Source of the DNA: an uncultured Clostridia bacterium
Lineage (GTDB): Bacteria; Bacillota; Clostridia; TANB77; CAG-508
Assembly (NCBI GenBank): GCA_948805675.1
Contig: CAQIBN010000008.1
Span: 1-64,000 of the forward strand
Length of the DNA: 64,000 nucleotides
Direction of reading: 5' to 3'
Below are positions 45,559-55,337 of the stretch, piece after piece. Position 1 is the stretch's first letter, and each line of letters opens with the position of its first letter. The notes beneath the pieces were generated by a model. The model saw nothing but the letters and a program-made list of their open reading frames with translations, did no database searches and was not told where the DNA came from. The position numbers and the translations under genes are program-made.

Positions 45559-47922
45559 TTGAAAGTTTTATTAGGACCAATTAATGCTCTTTTTGGTTTT
45601 ATATTAAAATATATAGATAAATTCTTAAAATTATTAAAAACAGATAGAAATACATTTATGACATTTATCTTAACTTTGCTTTCTGTTTATTTAGTGGTAG
45701 ATAGAATAGTAGAAATGTTATTTTTAATTTTTACAGGTGTATCAAGTTGTTACTGGAATCCTATACAATATACATTAGCTTTTGCTTGTCCTGTATTCGC
45801 ATTTTTATTTTCTGGTTCATCTAAATATGCAGATTCTAAAAAAATCAAGTTATCATTCTTTTATTTGTATCTTATGTCCTTATATATACTAATAATATCA
45901 ATGGTAACACAATGGATAAATTTAGGCTGTTGGCTTGCATTCCTTTCTGTTCCTAACTATCATGTTATTGCAACAGAATTTAGCGAACTTGTAAGACCTG
46001 CTTTTAGTGCTTTAGCACTATTCTTCCCTCTTACTACATTTTATAAGCCAATACACTGGTTAATTACAACAGTTAACGACACTAAAGATATAAGAGATTC
46101 TATTGGAGATTATAGTGGAATCGATTTATCAGATAAAACTGTAGGAATAGGACCTTATACATGCGAGATAGCTATTTGTAAGGATGGAGATACTGGAAAA
46201 ACAGTAAAAATCCCAGAATCAAAAAGATTTGAATCAACACTTGTAATTGGTGTATCTGGCTCTGGAAAAACATCTATGATATATGAACCTATGATTGCTC
46301 GTGATATCGATAAAAAATTCTTCTTTAAAGAATTATCAAAAGAAATGGCATTTACTGCACTAAAAACTGGTATAGCAACATTAAAATATCCTTATAATAA
46401 TGATTATATTAATAAAAACTTTAATTTAAATATGCTAAAACCAAATAATTCAAAATTACAACTTTACCAAGCATTTATGAAGAAACTTATTTTAAATGTA
46501 TCTCAAGACTTGATAGTATATCGCAATTTAGGTATAACTTATATATCTCCAGACTTCGAATCAGTTTCACATATATTAAATGTTGCAGATAATTATAAAA
46601 TGCCTATAAATTTAATAGACCCAAATGATATGAACTCACCTGGATTAAACCCTTTTATATTTGATAATCCATTACATATTTCTGTTGCTATTTCTACAGT
46701 TCTTAAAGGATTGTATTCAAGTAATAGTCCAGATATAGAACTTGCTTATAGAGAAAATATGTCTTCACAAGCAATTGAAAATTTATCAATTTTATTAAAA
46801 GTAATGTACCCTAGATTACATGATGGAGATTTACCAAACTTAGAAGATATGATGGAAATGTTAAATGACTTTAGCTTAGTTGAAGAAATGTGTGAAAAAA
46901 TGGAAGAAGATGAAGAATTACATAAAGAATATAAAATGCTTCTTTCTTACTTTAAAAAGAACTTCTATAGTGATGGAGTAGGAAAAAAAGATATGGAAAA
47001 ATTCGTATCTGCTGCAAGTGGTCAATTAGATACATTATTAAGATATCCTGGAGTTAGAAATATACTATGTAAAAGAAATAACAACCTTAACTTTGATAAT
47101 GCTTTAGAAAACGGAGAAATCACATTAGTTTGTACAAGACGTGGAGATTTAGGAGCAAATGCACATAAAGCATTTGGACTATTCTTTATATTATTAATGC
47201 AATATTCAATATTAAGAAGACCTGGAAATGAAAATTCAAGAATTCCTCATTTCTTATATATTGATGAATTCTCAGACTTCATTTGTAGTTCCACAGAAGC
47301 ACTATTTACACTTTATAGAAAATATAGAGTTGCAAGTGTTGTATCTGCACAAAACTTAGACCAATTAGATGTTGAAAGAGGAAGATTTAAAAGAACTATT
47401 CTTGCTAATTGTGCTAATAAAATTGTATTTGGAAATAATTCACCCGAAGATAATGATTGGTGGGAAAAAGAACTTGGAGAGAAACGTGAATGGGAGTGGT
47501 CTAGTTCATATGATACAACTAAAGGTAGTTATGATCCTAAACTTGGTGGTATTAAATATAAATGGAAACCTAATTATGCAGCTGGTAAAGTACAATCTTT
47601 AAAATTTAAAAATTGTATGTATAAAGTGAAAAATACAAAAGGTAAAAACGTTGTAGGTACTGGAAAATTAGATTTCTTAGAGTCTAAATATAAAGAACCT
47701 AAATCAGTTAAATTTTACAGATTCGATAAATTTACTAGTGGCATTGCTGAAGAAGAAAAGACCAGAACTCATACTAAAAAGAAAAAATCTACTATAACAG
47801 GTTTTTCTGATGATGATATAGGAGAAATTGACCCAATTCAAACAGATACTAGTGATGCAAACTATTTTGTAAATAATGAAGATGCAATAATATTTGATTT
47901 AAAAAAAGGAAATTCAAATTAA
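45559..47922 (+). CDS. VirD4/TraG-like coupling ATPase, without a T4SS nearby
   Basis: About 787 residues. Four membrane helices lie in the first 190 residues, Walker A is VIGVSGSGKTSM, Walker B region is PHFLYIDEFSDF, and ASVVSAQNLDQL belongs to the TraG-D/TraM-recognition C-terminal domain. The tail is Lys/Asp-rich. Such ATPases couple DNA-protein substrates to conjugation channels, yet no other conjugation gene is adjacent. The TTG at 45559 fits the GTGGTG ribosome site; TTG or GTG codons up to 18 nt earlier are alternatives. Confidence 0.82.
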   Translation: MKVLLGPINALFGFILKYIDKFLKLLKTDRNTFMTFILTLLSVYLVVDRIVEMLFLIFTGVSSCYWNPIQYTLAFACPVFAFLFSGSSKYADSKKIKLSFFYLYLMSLYILIISMVTQWINLGCWLAFLSVPNYHVIATEFSELVRPAFSALALFFPLTTFYKPIHWLITTVNDTKDIRDSIGDYSGIDLSDKTVGIGPYTCEIAICKDGDTGKTVKIPESKRFESTLVIGVSGSGKTSMIYEPMIARDIDKKFFFKELSKEMAFTALKTGIATLKYPYNNDYINKNFNLNMLKPNNSKLQLYQAFMKKLILNVSQDLIVYRNLGITYISPDFESVSHILNVADNYKMPINLIDPNDMNSPGLNPFIFDNPLHISVAISTVLKGLYSSNSPDIELAYRENMSSQAIENLSILLKVMYPRLHDGDLPNLEDMMEMLNDFSLVEEMCEKMEEDEELHKEYKMLLSYFKKNFYSDGVGKKDMEKFVSAASGQLDTLLRYPGVRNILCKRNNNLNFDNALENGEITLVCTRRGDLGANAHKAFGLFFILLMQYSILRRPGNENSRIPHFLYIDEFSDFICSSTEALFTLYRKYRVASVVSAQNLDQLDVERGRFKRTILANCANKIVFGNNSPEDNDWWEKELGEKREWEWSSSYDTTKGSYDPKLGGIKYKWKPNYAAGKVQSLKFKNCMYKVKNTKGKNVVGTGKLDFLESKYKEPKSVKFYRFDKFTSGIAEEEKTRTHTKKKKSTITGFSDDDIGEIDPIQTDTSDANYFVNNEDAIIFDLKKGNSN

Positions 47923-47935
47923 AATAAATATTATT

Positions 47936-47968
47936 AAAACACCATACTACAATATATGGTGTTTTAAT
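47936..47968 (+). terminator. Terminator of the VirD4-like gene
   Basis: AAAACACCATA and TATGGTGTTTT arms (11 bp) and T-rich tail. Confidence 0.85.
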
Positions 47969-47985
47969 TTTTTAATTTCATAAAA

Positions 47986-48243
47986 TTAAATTAGTGATAA
48001 TGTAAAAATTGCATAACCAATAAATGAAAGTAACATAAACATATAAAATATATCCACTACAACATTTACATTTTTTACAATACACATAACAAAAGATATG
48101 ATTAATCCAATTAGAATAGTTATAATCTTTGCAGTTAAATACTCATTAGTGTTTCCAACTAATAATAATGTATCGATGATTATAACTGTCACAAAAATTA
48201 TAAAGTCGCATACCTTCCGTAACATGTTTGATTTTTTGTACAT
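47986..48243 (-). CDS. Small membrane protein, 85 residues
   Basis: Three hydrophobic helices (about residues 12-28, 36-54 and 61-82) with a basic N-terminus (MYKKSNMLRKVCD). GGGAGG precedes the ATG. No family recognised. Convergent with the VirD4-like gene. Confidence 0.6.
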   Translation of the reverse strand: MYKKSNMLRKVCDFIIFVTVIIIDTLLLVGNTNEYLTAKIITILIGLIISFVMCIVKNVNVVVDIFYMFMLLSFIGYAIFTLSLI

Positions 48244-48553
48244 AATAATCCTCCCAATATTATTTTTTGATGTATATGATTTACTATTGATAAAACTAAA
48301 AGTTAGATGCCCCCTCTCTCACTAATTAGTGAAAACTAAGTTAATTTACATAGAACTTTGCCTGTATTACTTTTTATCATAGCACAAATTCACATAAAAT
48401 TCAAGATATGTATTCATACTTATTTCTAAAGTTAATTATTAATGTAATAAACAAAAATAACGATTCATATTTCAAATCTTAAAACATATATTTTAAATAT
48501 CATTTTTACAGCTTATAATTATCTCCTTCTAAATACATACTATGCTATAATAC

Positions 48554-48723
48554 AACAATAGTAGCCAGTATTTTTAGATGCTTTCTTAATAATTCTCTTA
48601 CATCCCATGTTTAATTGTTCGTGTGCTAATTTTAAAAAAATCATGTGCAATTTTATATAACTATAAACCTCTGTATTAGTTAAATTTTAGTCTATACTAG
48701 AACTTTTCTATTATATAAAAAGC
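48554..48723. repeat. Dispersed intergenic repeat, copy 2 of 4
   Basis: The most diverged copy: the AACAATAGT start is kept but the GGGCTGA block is altered. CCCATGTTTAATTGTTCGTGTGC, the A-run, CTGTATTAGTTAAATTTTAG and ACTAGAACTTTTCTATTATA are retained in order. Confidence 0.68.
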
Positions 48724-48809
48724 TGATGCAAAACACTTTTCAGATGTTTCACTCCAACTATTAATACAGAGCAAAAAAATAGTAGCTAAAAGCTACTATT
48801 TTTACCTAA

Positions 48810-49751
48810 TTACATTCCAAGTAATTTTACTTCTACTTCTACCATCTTATATTTTTCTGTGTTTTTATCTATTTTAAACTCTACTAATGTTTTATTTAAA
48901 GTTTCCTCATTTTGCCTTAAATCTGTAGTAAAATATAATTTTAATTTAGGAATTTCTAATTTGTTTATTACAATTTCCTTAAAACTTTCTGCCATATGTT
49001 TATCATCTTCACATATTATTATTAATTGTGGCATATTTTGAAATCCAGAATCATTTGGGACAAAACTCTCATAAAAATCTCCATAAAGTTTCATTTTATC
49101 TGACAATTTTTTCTTCCAATCATCTTCTCTTCTTATTACTTCAAATAGGAAATCTATTGACTTTCCATTTTTAGTTAGCCTAATATCTCCACCTGTCGCT
49201 TTAAATACCTTACCTAATTTCTTTGCAGTTATACTTGGCTTTGGTGTATAAGTATCAAAAGCTTTAACTTTTCTTAAATATGCAATAATTGTCTGATTTC
49301 CTGCTAATCTCTTTTTAATCATAGCAACTGGTTTTGTATTATCAGTAGGTTGCCATTTACATTCTTCTCCTCTAGAATTTAATAGATATTTTCCCATTTT
49401 TTCCAAACAATATACACGGTAAATACCTTTTCCTTCATCTGAGTTGAAGTAATATCTTGTTAATATTTTAGATTTTACTAATTGTTCTAACTTATTATTT
49501 AACTTATCTTGTGACTTTACTTCTATCCCTTTCCACTCTAATAATTGATAAAGTTGTCTTGAAGTAATGAATTCAAATTCATTAACTAAATTTAATATCA
49601 CAAAATGTAAATCTGTAATATGTCCTATATTTATTTTGTGAATTATCTGATTCATGGAAACATATCCATCTTTCCCATCAAATACTTTAATTTCTCCCTC
49701 TCTAATTGCAAAAGGAGACACAGTAGCTTTAATTTGACTATCTTCTACCAT
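48810..49751 (-). CDS. Replication-relaxation family protein
   Basis: 313 residues. N-terminal winged-helix region (TDLHFVILNLVNEFEFITSRQLYQLLEWKG, LVKSKILTRYYF) and a C-terminal nuclease-like half (GKSIDFLFEVIRREDDWKKKLSDKMKLY), the layout of Replic_Relax proteins that help rolling-circle replication or conjugative relaxation. GGAGG lies 10 nt before ATG 49751. It starts 27 nt after the true end of the S1 protein, so they are likely co-transcribed. Confidence 0.7.
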   Translation of the reverse strand: MVEDSQIKATVSPFAIREGEIKVFDGKDGYVSMNQIIHKINIGHITDLHFVILNLVNEFEFITSRQLYQLLEWKGIEVKSQDKLNNKLEQLVKSKILTRYYFNSDEGKGIYRVYCLEKMGKYLLNSRGEECKWQPTDNTKPVAMIKKRLAGNQTIIAYLRKVKAFDTYTPKPSITAKKLGKVFKATGGDIRLTKNGKSIDFLFEVIRREDDWKKKLSDKMKLYGDFYESFVPNDSGFQNMPQLIIICEDDKHMAESFKEIVINKLEIPKLKLYFTTDLRQNEETLNKTLVEFKIDKNTEKYKMVEVEVKLLGM

Positions 49752-49778
49752 ATCTTTCAAACCTCCATTATTTAAATT

Positions 49779-50583
49779 TTATACAATTAATAACTTAACT
49801 TTCTTTTTCTCTGGTATGATTTTTTTTATGTATACACTTACGTTTTCGCCATATTGTATCCCATCTTTATATTCTGCAAGGCCTACTAAATTAGGCTTTA
49901 ACTCTATAAAAATGCCATTTCCGAGACTTCTCAACTTCTCTTGCAATACCTACAACTGTTGTCCCTTCTTCAAATTTTTTAACATTATCTTCCCAAGAGC
50001 CTAAAAGTTCTTTATATGATAAAACAACTCTTTCTAGTTTATAATCTATAGATTTAATCATTACATTTATTTTTTGTCCTATAGATAATCTTTCTAGTGG
50101 TGTTTTTATTCTTGCAACTGATATGTCTTCTATGTGTAAAAGACCAACAATACCTCCACCTATTTCTACAAAAACACCATATGGCTTAATACTTTTTACT
50201 ATTCCCTTTACTATCTGACCAGCCTCTACATCTTGTTTTATCCAATTTAAAGCATCTTTTCCAACTGCTTTTCTTGATAAAATAAAACAATCCTTTTTAT
50301 CAACATCTTTTACCTTAAACTGAACATATTTGTTAACTTTTGATGCACAAATATTGGGCTTTGGAAAACCTGTTTCATCTATATTTACAGCTTCAATTTC
50401 ATCTCTTGGAATAATTCCTTTAAGATTATTTCCAAAATCTACATATAAATTATAATTCGAATCGCATTTATTTACAATTCCCTGCATAACTTTCCCTGTT
50501 TCAATAGCATTTATTAATGTATCCTTTGTAACAGTTGAAAAGTTTTCAAGCCAACCTTCTGGAATAAATTTCTGGCACTCCAC
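49779..50583 (-). CDS. S1 RNA-binding domain protein with a +1 shift at CGG
   Basis: Read plainly the protein stops at 49891 after ending in KSRKWHFYRVKA. The Arg is codon 221, CGG (49923-49921). Skipping its C gives KSGNGIFIELKPNLVGLAEY, then VSVYIKKIIPEKKKVKLLIV and a stop at 49779, i.e. a complete final S1 fold. The whole protein (about 267 residues) has S1 modules at about residues 31-65, 120-185 and 200-267. It is related to ribosomal protein S1/CvfB-like RNA binders. Confidence 0.85.
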
Positions 50584-50643
50584 TTTATCTTTATCTCCTT
50601 TTTTCTTTTGTTATGTTACTATTATATAATTAAACTACAGTTT

Positions 50644-51375
50644 TTACAATACCTTTTTATCTTTTAATCCTAAAACTTCTTCTTTGTTTAAATATCTCCA
50701 TTCTCCTAAAGCTAAGTCTTTAACATCAATACTTTCAATTTTGCTTCTATGCAAAGCAATAACCTTTTTATCTATAGCTTTACACATTTTTCTTACCTCT
50801 CTATTTTTCCCTTCATGAATAGTAATTTGGATTCTTGAGACGTTTTTTGTTTTATCTATTTTTAGAATCTTTACTTTTGCTTTTGCAGATATATAGTTAT
50901 CAATCTTCACACCATTTTTTAGTCTTTCTATTTCATCATTATTTACTATACCTCTAACTGTAACTTGATATGTCTTCTCAACCTCATATTTTGGATGTGT
51001 CACCTTATATATAAAATCACCATCATTAGTTAGGATTATTGCACCAGATGTATACATATCTAATCTTCCAACTGGTAACACTTGCTCTTTTATACCTTTT
51101 AATAAATCGGTAACTGCTGGTCTCCCAAATTGCTCTTTAACTGTTGTAACATATCCTATTGGCTTGTTTAATAATATGTATACCTTATTATTATCTAATT
51201 TCACAACTTTACCATCACAAATAATTTCGTCTATAGCTGGATTAATTTTCATACCAAGTTCATAAATAATAACTCCATTTACTTTAACTCTTCCTTCTAA
51301 TATATATTCTTCAGCTTTTCTTCTTGAGCATATACCTGCATTTGCTAAAAACTTCTGCAATCTTATATTTTCCAT
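50644..51375 (-). CDS. rluB: 23S rRNA pseudouridine synthase, RsuA/RluB family
   Basis: 243 residues. N-terminal S4 domain (RLQKFLANAGICSRRKAEEYILEGRVKVNG), catalytic GRLDMYTSGAIILTNDGDF with the active Asp, and C-terminal IHEGKNREVRKMCKAI typical of RsuA/RluB enzymes. Start 51375 is chosen over the upstream ATG because AAGGGAA precedes it. RluB is more likely than RsuA or RluE from overall pattern. Confidence 0.88.
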   Translation of the reverse strand: MENIRLQKFLANAGICSRRKAEEYILEGRVKVNGVIIYELGMKINPAIDEIICDGKVVKLDNNKVYILLNKPIGYVTTVKEQFGRPAVTDLLKGIKEQVLPVGRLDMYTSGAIILTNDGDFIYKVTHPKYEVEKTYQVTVRGIVNNDEIERLKNGVKIDNYISAKAKVKILKIDKTKNVSRIQITIHEGKNREVRKMCKAIDKKVIALHRSKIESIDVKDLALGEWRYLNKEEVLGLKDKKVL

Positions 51376-51390
51376 ATTTAATTCCCTTCT

Positions 51391-51660
51391 GAACATTTGG
51401 GAACATTGGGGACGGGGTTAGATGTTCACTTTTTTGAACATTAGGGACGAGGTTAGATTTGCTTCAATATAAATATTCGTTTAATCCACAATGTTCTTTC
51501 TTTTCAAAGTGAACTTATAAAATTGGTTATTTTGTCGATTTTGGACTCCAATTAACTTTTTTTCTCTTATATTCTTTTTTGTTTTAAGGATTTTGGACTT
51601 TTACCCCTGTCCCTAATGTTCAAAAAAACGAACACTTAACCCCGTCCCCAATGTTCCTCC
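51391..51660. repeat. REP-like element with inverted GGGGACGGGGTTA arms
   Basis: Arms of about 55 nt at 51400-51455 and 51601-51660 are near reverse complements. Each contains GAACATTGGGGACGGGGTTA and a second GAACATTAGGGAC block. The centre (150 bp) has no ORF. The element fills the rluB-rluD gap and abuts the rluD stop. Similar G-rich motifs accompany REP-associated (Y1) transposases; none is present here. Confidence 0.7.
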
Positions 51661-52566
51661 TCAATGTTCTAATGTTCTAATAATTTCTTTAAAATAACTT
51701 GGCAATTCTGCTTCTAAATGCATTTGTTCTCCAGTAATTGGATGTTTGAAATCTAAACTTTTGGCATGTAGCATTTGACCTTCTACTCCAAATTCATTTT
51801 TTCCATTTGAATATACCATATCGCCTACTACTGGATATCCTATTTCTGACATATGAACTCTTATTTGATGTGTTCTACCTGTGTCTATTTTTATTTCTAA
51901 TAATGTATATTTTTTATATCTATTTAATACTTTAAAATGTGTAACCGCTTCTTTCCCATTTTTTACAACTGCCATTTTTTTTCTATCTTTTGTGCTCCTT
52001 CCTATAGGCATATTTATTGTTGCTTCATTCTCTGGAACTATTCCTCTAACTAATGCTATATAAATTTTTTTAACTTCTCTATTTTTTATTTGTTCACTTA
52101 AATTAATATGTGCTTTATCATTTTTTGCTATAATCAAAAGTCCTGTTGTATCTTTATCTAATCTATGAACAATTCCTGGTCTAATTTCTCCACCTATACC
52201 AGATAAGCTATCTTTACAAATATTCATTATTGCATTAACTAATGTTCCATCTGGATTACCTACTGCTGGATGAACAACTAATCCTTTTGGTTTATTAACT
52301 ACTATTATGTCACTATCTTCATATACTATATCTACTTTTATATCTTGTGGTTTTAACTCTATCTCTTTTGCTTCTGGTATAACAATTGATATTTCATCAT
52401 TAGCCTGAACTTTATAAGATATCTTTTGTATTTTATTATTAACCAAAATATTACCACTTTCAATTAGTCTTTGTACATTCGTTCTTGATAAATCCTTTTT
52501 CTTACCTGCAATATAACTATCTAATCTTACTCCTTTTTCATTTGATTGTACTATTACTTTTTCCAT
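51661..52566 (-). CDS. rluD: 23S rRNA pseudouridine synthase, RluD/RluC family
   Basis: 301 residues. S4 domain (RLDSYIAGKKKDLSRTNVQRLIESGNILVNN), then the catalytic IVHRLDKDTTGLLIIAKN with the Asp, and TGRTHQIRVHMSEIGYPVVGDMVY at the C-terminal part. The start 52566 overlaps the lspA end by 29 nt with AAGGAAA upstream, a common lspA-rluD pairing in Firmicutes. Confidence 0.93.
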   Translation of the reverse strand: MEKVIVQSNEKGVRLDSYIAGKKKDLSRTNVQRLIESGNILVNNKIQKISYKVQANDEISIVIPEAKEIELKPQDIKVDIVYEDSDIIVVNKPKGLVVHPAVGNPDGTLVNAIMNICKDSLSGIGGEIRPGIVHRLDKDTTGLLIIAKNDKAHINLSEQIKNREVKKIYIALVRGIVPENEATINMPIGRSTKDRKKMAVVKNGKEAVTHFKVLNRYKKYTLLEIKIDTGRTHQIRVHMSEIGYPVVGDMVYSNGKNEFGVEGQMLHAKSLDFKHPITGEQMHLEAELPSYFKEIIRTLEH

Positions 52567-53092
52567 CACTATTTCCTTTCTTGCCATCTTTTACTATATT
52601 TTTTATCATCATTACTCCAAATATAAGGACAGCCACAACAATCATAATATCAGCAAAGTTAAATACTGGAAAATTTACCATAGATGTTATATCTAAAAAA
52701 TCTACAACATATCCTCTAAAAACTCTATCAATTAAATTACTAATTCCTCCTGCTAGAACAAGAGAAAAAATTACAATTGTTTTATTATTTAATTCCTGAA
52801 GCTGGCTATACATAAACTTAATAATTATTCCTAAAATAACTATATTTATAACAATAAAACTCCACACACTTCCTACCTTTATTCCAAATGCTACACCAGA
52901 ATTTTCTACATATGATAGCATAAAAACATTATTAATAACTGTAATAGGAAGTTTGTCCCTATTCATTAGAATTATTATTTTAGTTAATTGTTCTAATAAT
53001 ACTAAAAAAGTTACAAATATAATAATTTTATATTTCTTATTTATATCTCTATTTATTTCTTTATTTATATTTTTATCACTTATCTTTTCCAT
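52538..53092 (-). CDS. lspA: Lipoprotein signal peptidase
   Basis: 184 residues with four membrane helices. It cleaves prolipoprotein signal peptides at the lipid-modified Cys. The aspartate pair sits in GGISNLIDRVFRGYVVDFLD and FPVFNFADIMI. A hydrophilic, repeat-like N-terminal tail (KNINKEINRDINKKYK) is longer than usual. Overlaps rluD. Confidence 0.94.
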   Translation of the reverse strand: MEKISDKNINKEINRDINKKYKIIIFVTFLVLLEQLTKIIILMNRDKLPITVINNVFMLSYVENSGVAFGIKVGSVWSFIVINIVILGIIIKFMYSQLQELNNKTIVIFSLVLAGGISNLIDRVFRGYVVDFLDITSMVNFPVFNFADIMIVVAVLIFGVMMIKNIVKDGKKGNSDGKSNSTIK

Positions 53093-53172
53093 ATTAAAAT
53101 TAGTTCCTTTCTATATTTGCTTTAAAGACATAACAGTTATGAGAGCTCCGAATCTGTTTCAAACTATTTTTC

Positions 53173-54831
53173 TTAAAAATTAGCATTTAACCTTTCATAA
53201 ATAACAAAATTATTATCTTCATATAAAAGTTTATAATTATCTTCTCTTGAAATTAATAAATTAAGTTTTGTATTTTTCCCCATTAATACATGTGTAATTC
53301 CATATTCTCTAAATTTACTTTCATAAAATGTTCCTATATTTGATATATTTAGAAAATCTGAGAAAATATCTCTACCTTCATACTTGTTTTCATTGTTTCT
53401 AGTTCCATTAAATTCTGGTGAATATAAATCCGCCCTTGAATCTATAAAAACAGGAATTCCTCTATATACTAAATAACTTCCATAATTGTATTCATTATAT
53501 AATTTTATATTATTTATATCTAAATTTTCTAAAATAAAATCACACGCTCTTACTGGATAACTATTTTCATCAACAAATTTATCATTCATTTTTGGTTTTA
53601 ACAATAATAGGCTTATACATAATATTAAAATTACAGAAATTGCTTGTCCAAAAATCCCAGTCATAAAATCTTCTATTTTTTTATATGTTTTATTATCATA
53701 TTTATTTATCATCTGTACTACTAATTTCACAAATATAAAATTTCCAATTAAAATAAGCATAGAGGTTTGTCTTCTAGACATAAATGATAGTAAAATAAGT
53801 CCAATAAGCATAAATAAATCTTTTAATCTTATTTTTGTATCTGTAAATATTAATATAGCTAAAAACATTGTAATTACAATCATTACATTTTTATTATTTA
53901 TTAGAACAAGTGGTAAATGTTCACTAATATTTTGAGTAGTATTTCCTTTCATTGTTTTTGCTAAATATGTATATGGTACATCTCCAAGAGGAGTTAGTAA
54001 TCCTGTAAAAATAGTTATTATAAAAATAATAACTATCCATTTTATAGCCATATTTTTATCTAATTTTATTCTATATGGTTTTTCTCTTCTTTTTTGTAGT
54101 TTTATTTTATCTTCATTAAGTTCTTCTAAAAGCTTCTTCTTCTTTTCATTTAACTTTGTTATTTTTTCGTTTTTATTTGTTAGTCGCTCTTTTAATATTA
54201 TAATTAATATTTTTACTCTAACAAGAATATCTAATTCTATTACAAAACTTATAAACCACTCTGCAATATATGGCAAAAATAATATAAAGTAAAAAGGCCA
54301 AACTGCAACATGTACATTTGCAATTAATATTGGAATTATAACAAGTGGGATTAAATATTTTTTCTTTTTAGTATTTGTAAACATCTCTATAAAAAATATT
54401 GTTAGTATAAATAATATAAATGTAACTAATTGTGCTCTTGCTGTAATAAAATCTTTTAACAAATATAGTACTAATAAAGTTATAACTAACGAAATAAAAT
54501 TATTTTTACTTAATTTGTTATTTATATAATATACTAAAATTCCTAATATACTAGCGAAGACAACTGTTGATATATATATTCCTGCAAAACCCGAAAAACT
54601 ATATATTAAATATATTATTACATCATACAACCAATGTGGATATGTATATGGTAAATTTTCATGCCAAGAAAAATGATCCTGCATATCTATTCCATTTTGA
54701 ATTATCTCTTCTCCTATCTTTATAGTGTAATATGTATCATTTTGCATAGTAACTGGTGATATTGCAAATGCCAATAATATAATTAGGCATACAGCTAATA
54801 TATTGAATTTTATTTTTTTGCTTTTATCCAT
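53173..54831 (-). CDS. Polytopic membrane protein, possible GT-C glycosyltransferase
   Basis: 552 residues with about ten membrane helices, an interior Lys/Glu-rich coil (about residues 215-245) and a C-terminal soluble domain with SRADLYSPEFNG. The first loop has MQDHFSWHENLPYTYPHWLYDV, with acidic/His residues where PMT/ArnT-like (GT-C) enzymes keep catalytic residues. Exact family not recognised. GGAG precedes the start. The 340 nt before it (54832-55280) hold nothing I can support. Confidence 0.6.
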   Translation of the reverse strand: MDKSKKIKFNILAVCLIILLAFAISPVTMQNDTYYTIKIGEEIIQNGIDMQDHFSWHENLPYTYPHWLYDVIIYLIYSFSGFAGIYISTVVFASILGILVYYINNKLSKNNFISLVITLLVLYLLKDFITARAQLVTFILFILTIFFIEMFTNTKKKKYLIPLVIIPILIANVHVAVWPFYFILFLPYIAEWFISFVIELDILVRVKILIIILKERLTNKNEKITKLNEKKKKLLEELNEDKIKLQKRREKPYRIKLDKNMAIKWIVIIFIITIFTGLLTPLGDVPYTYLAKTMKGNTTQNISEHLPLVLINNKNVMIVITMFLAILIFTDTKIRLKDLFMLIGLILLSFMSRRQTSMLILIGNFIFVKLVVQMINKYDNKTYKKIEDFMTGIFGQAISVILILCISLLLLKPKMNDKFVDENSYPVRACDFILENLDINNIKLYNEYNYGSYLVYRGIPVFIDSRADLYSPEFNGTRNNENKYEGRDIFSDFLNISNIGTFYESKFREYGITHVLMGKNTKLNLLISREDNYKLLYEDNNFVIYERLNANF

Positions 54832-55280
54832 GTTATTAAACTCCTATATTATTTTTAATAGGTTGATTATATCAAATTTTACCAATAAATAACAAGTATT
54901 TTTGGAATATTGATATGTTAATTTTATAAAATATTAGTGAACAACTACATTATAATAAAATCCATATTACTAGTTAATCGTTTTACATATCATAAGTAGC
55001 TCTTAGATGGTCTTATATAATAGATTTAAAAAGATTGTTAATGAAGGAAATACTTCCTAGATGGCATCTTTGAGATATTAGTACAATTGCATATATTGTA
55101 AATAAAAATTGCTTCGAAACCTTCTAAACGACATGTCCTAACATAAACAGTGATACTTAATAAAGTATAAATACAAATAATCAAAAAATAACAAGGGTAA
55201 ATTATTTTGATACATGTAAAATATATGAAGATTTATTCAAGAAATGAGGACAGTTAAAATAGATTCTTATATATAAAAAG

Positions 55281-55328
55281 GAACCAAGATTTTTAAGTAA
55301 AACTAGTTTTACTTAAAAGTCTTGGTTC
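55281..55328 (-). terminator. Terminator of tsf
   Basis: A near-perfect hairpin of about 23-bp arms with AACTAGTT at its centre and one mismatch. The minus-strand RNA then runs CCTTTTTAT. Confidence 0.82.
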
Positions 55329-55337
55329 TTCTACTAT

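Noticed and set aside
55000..55260. Small RNA or gene between the 552-residue membrane protein and tsf
   Set aside because: No ribosome-site-linked ORF, promoter pair or stable hairpin was found apart from the tsf terminator.
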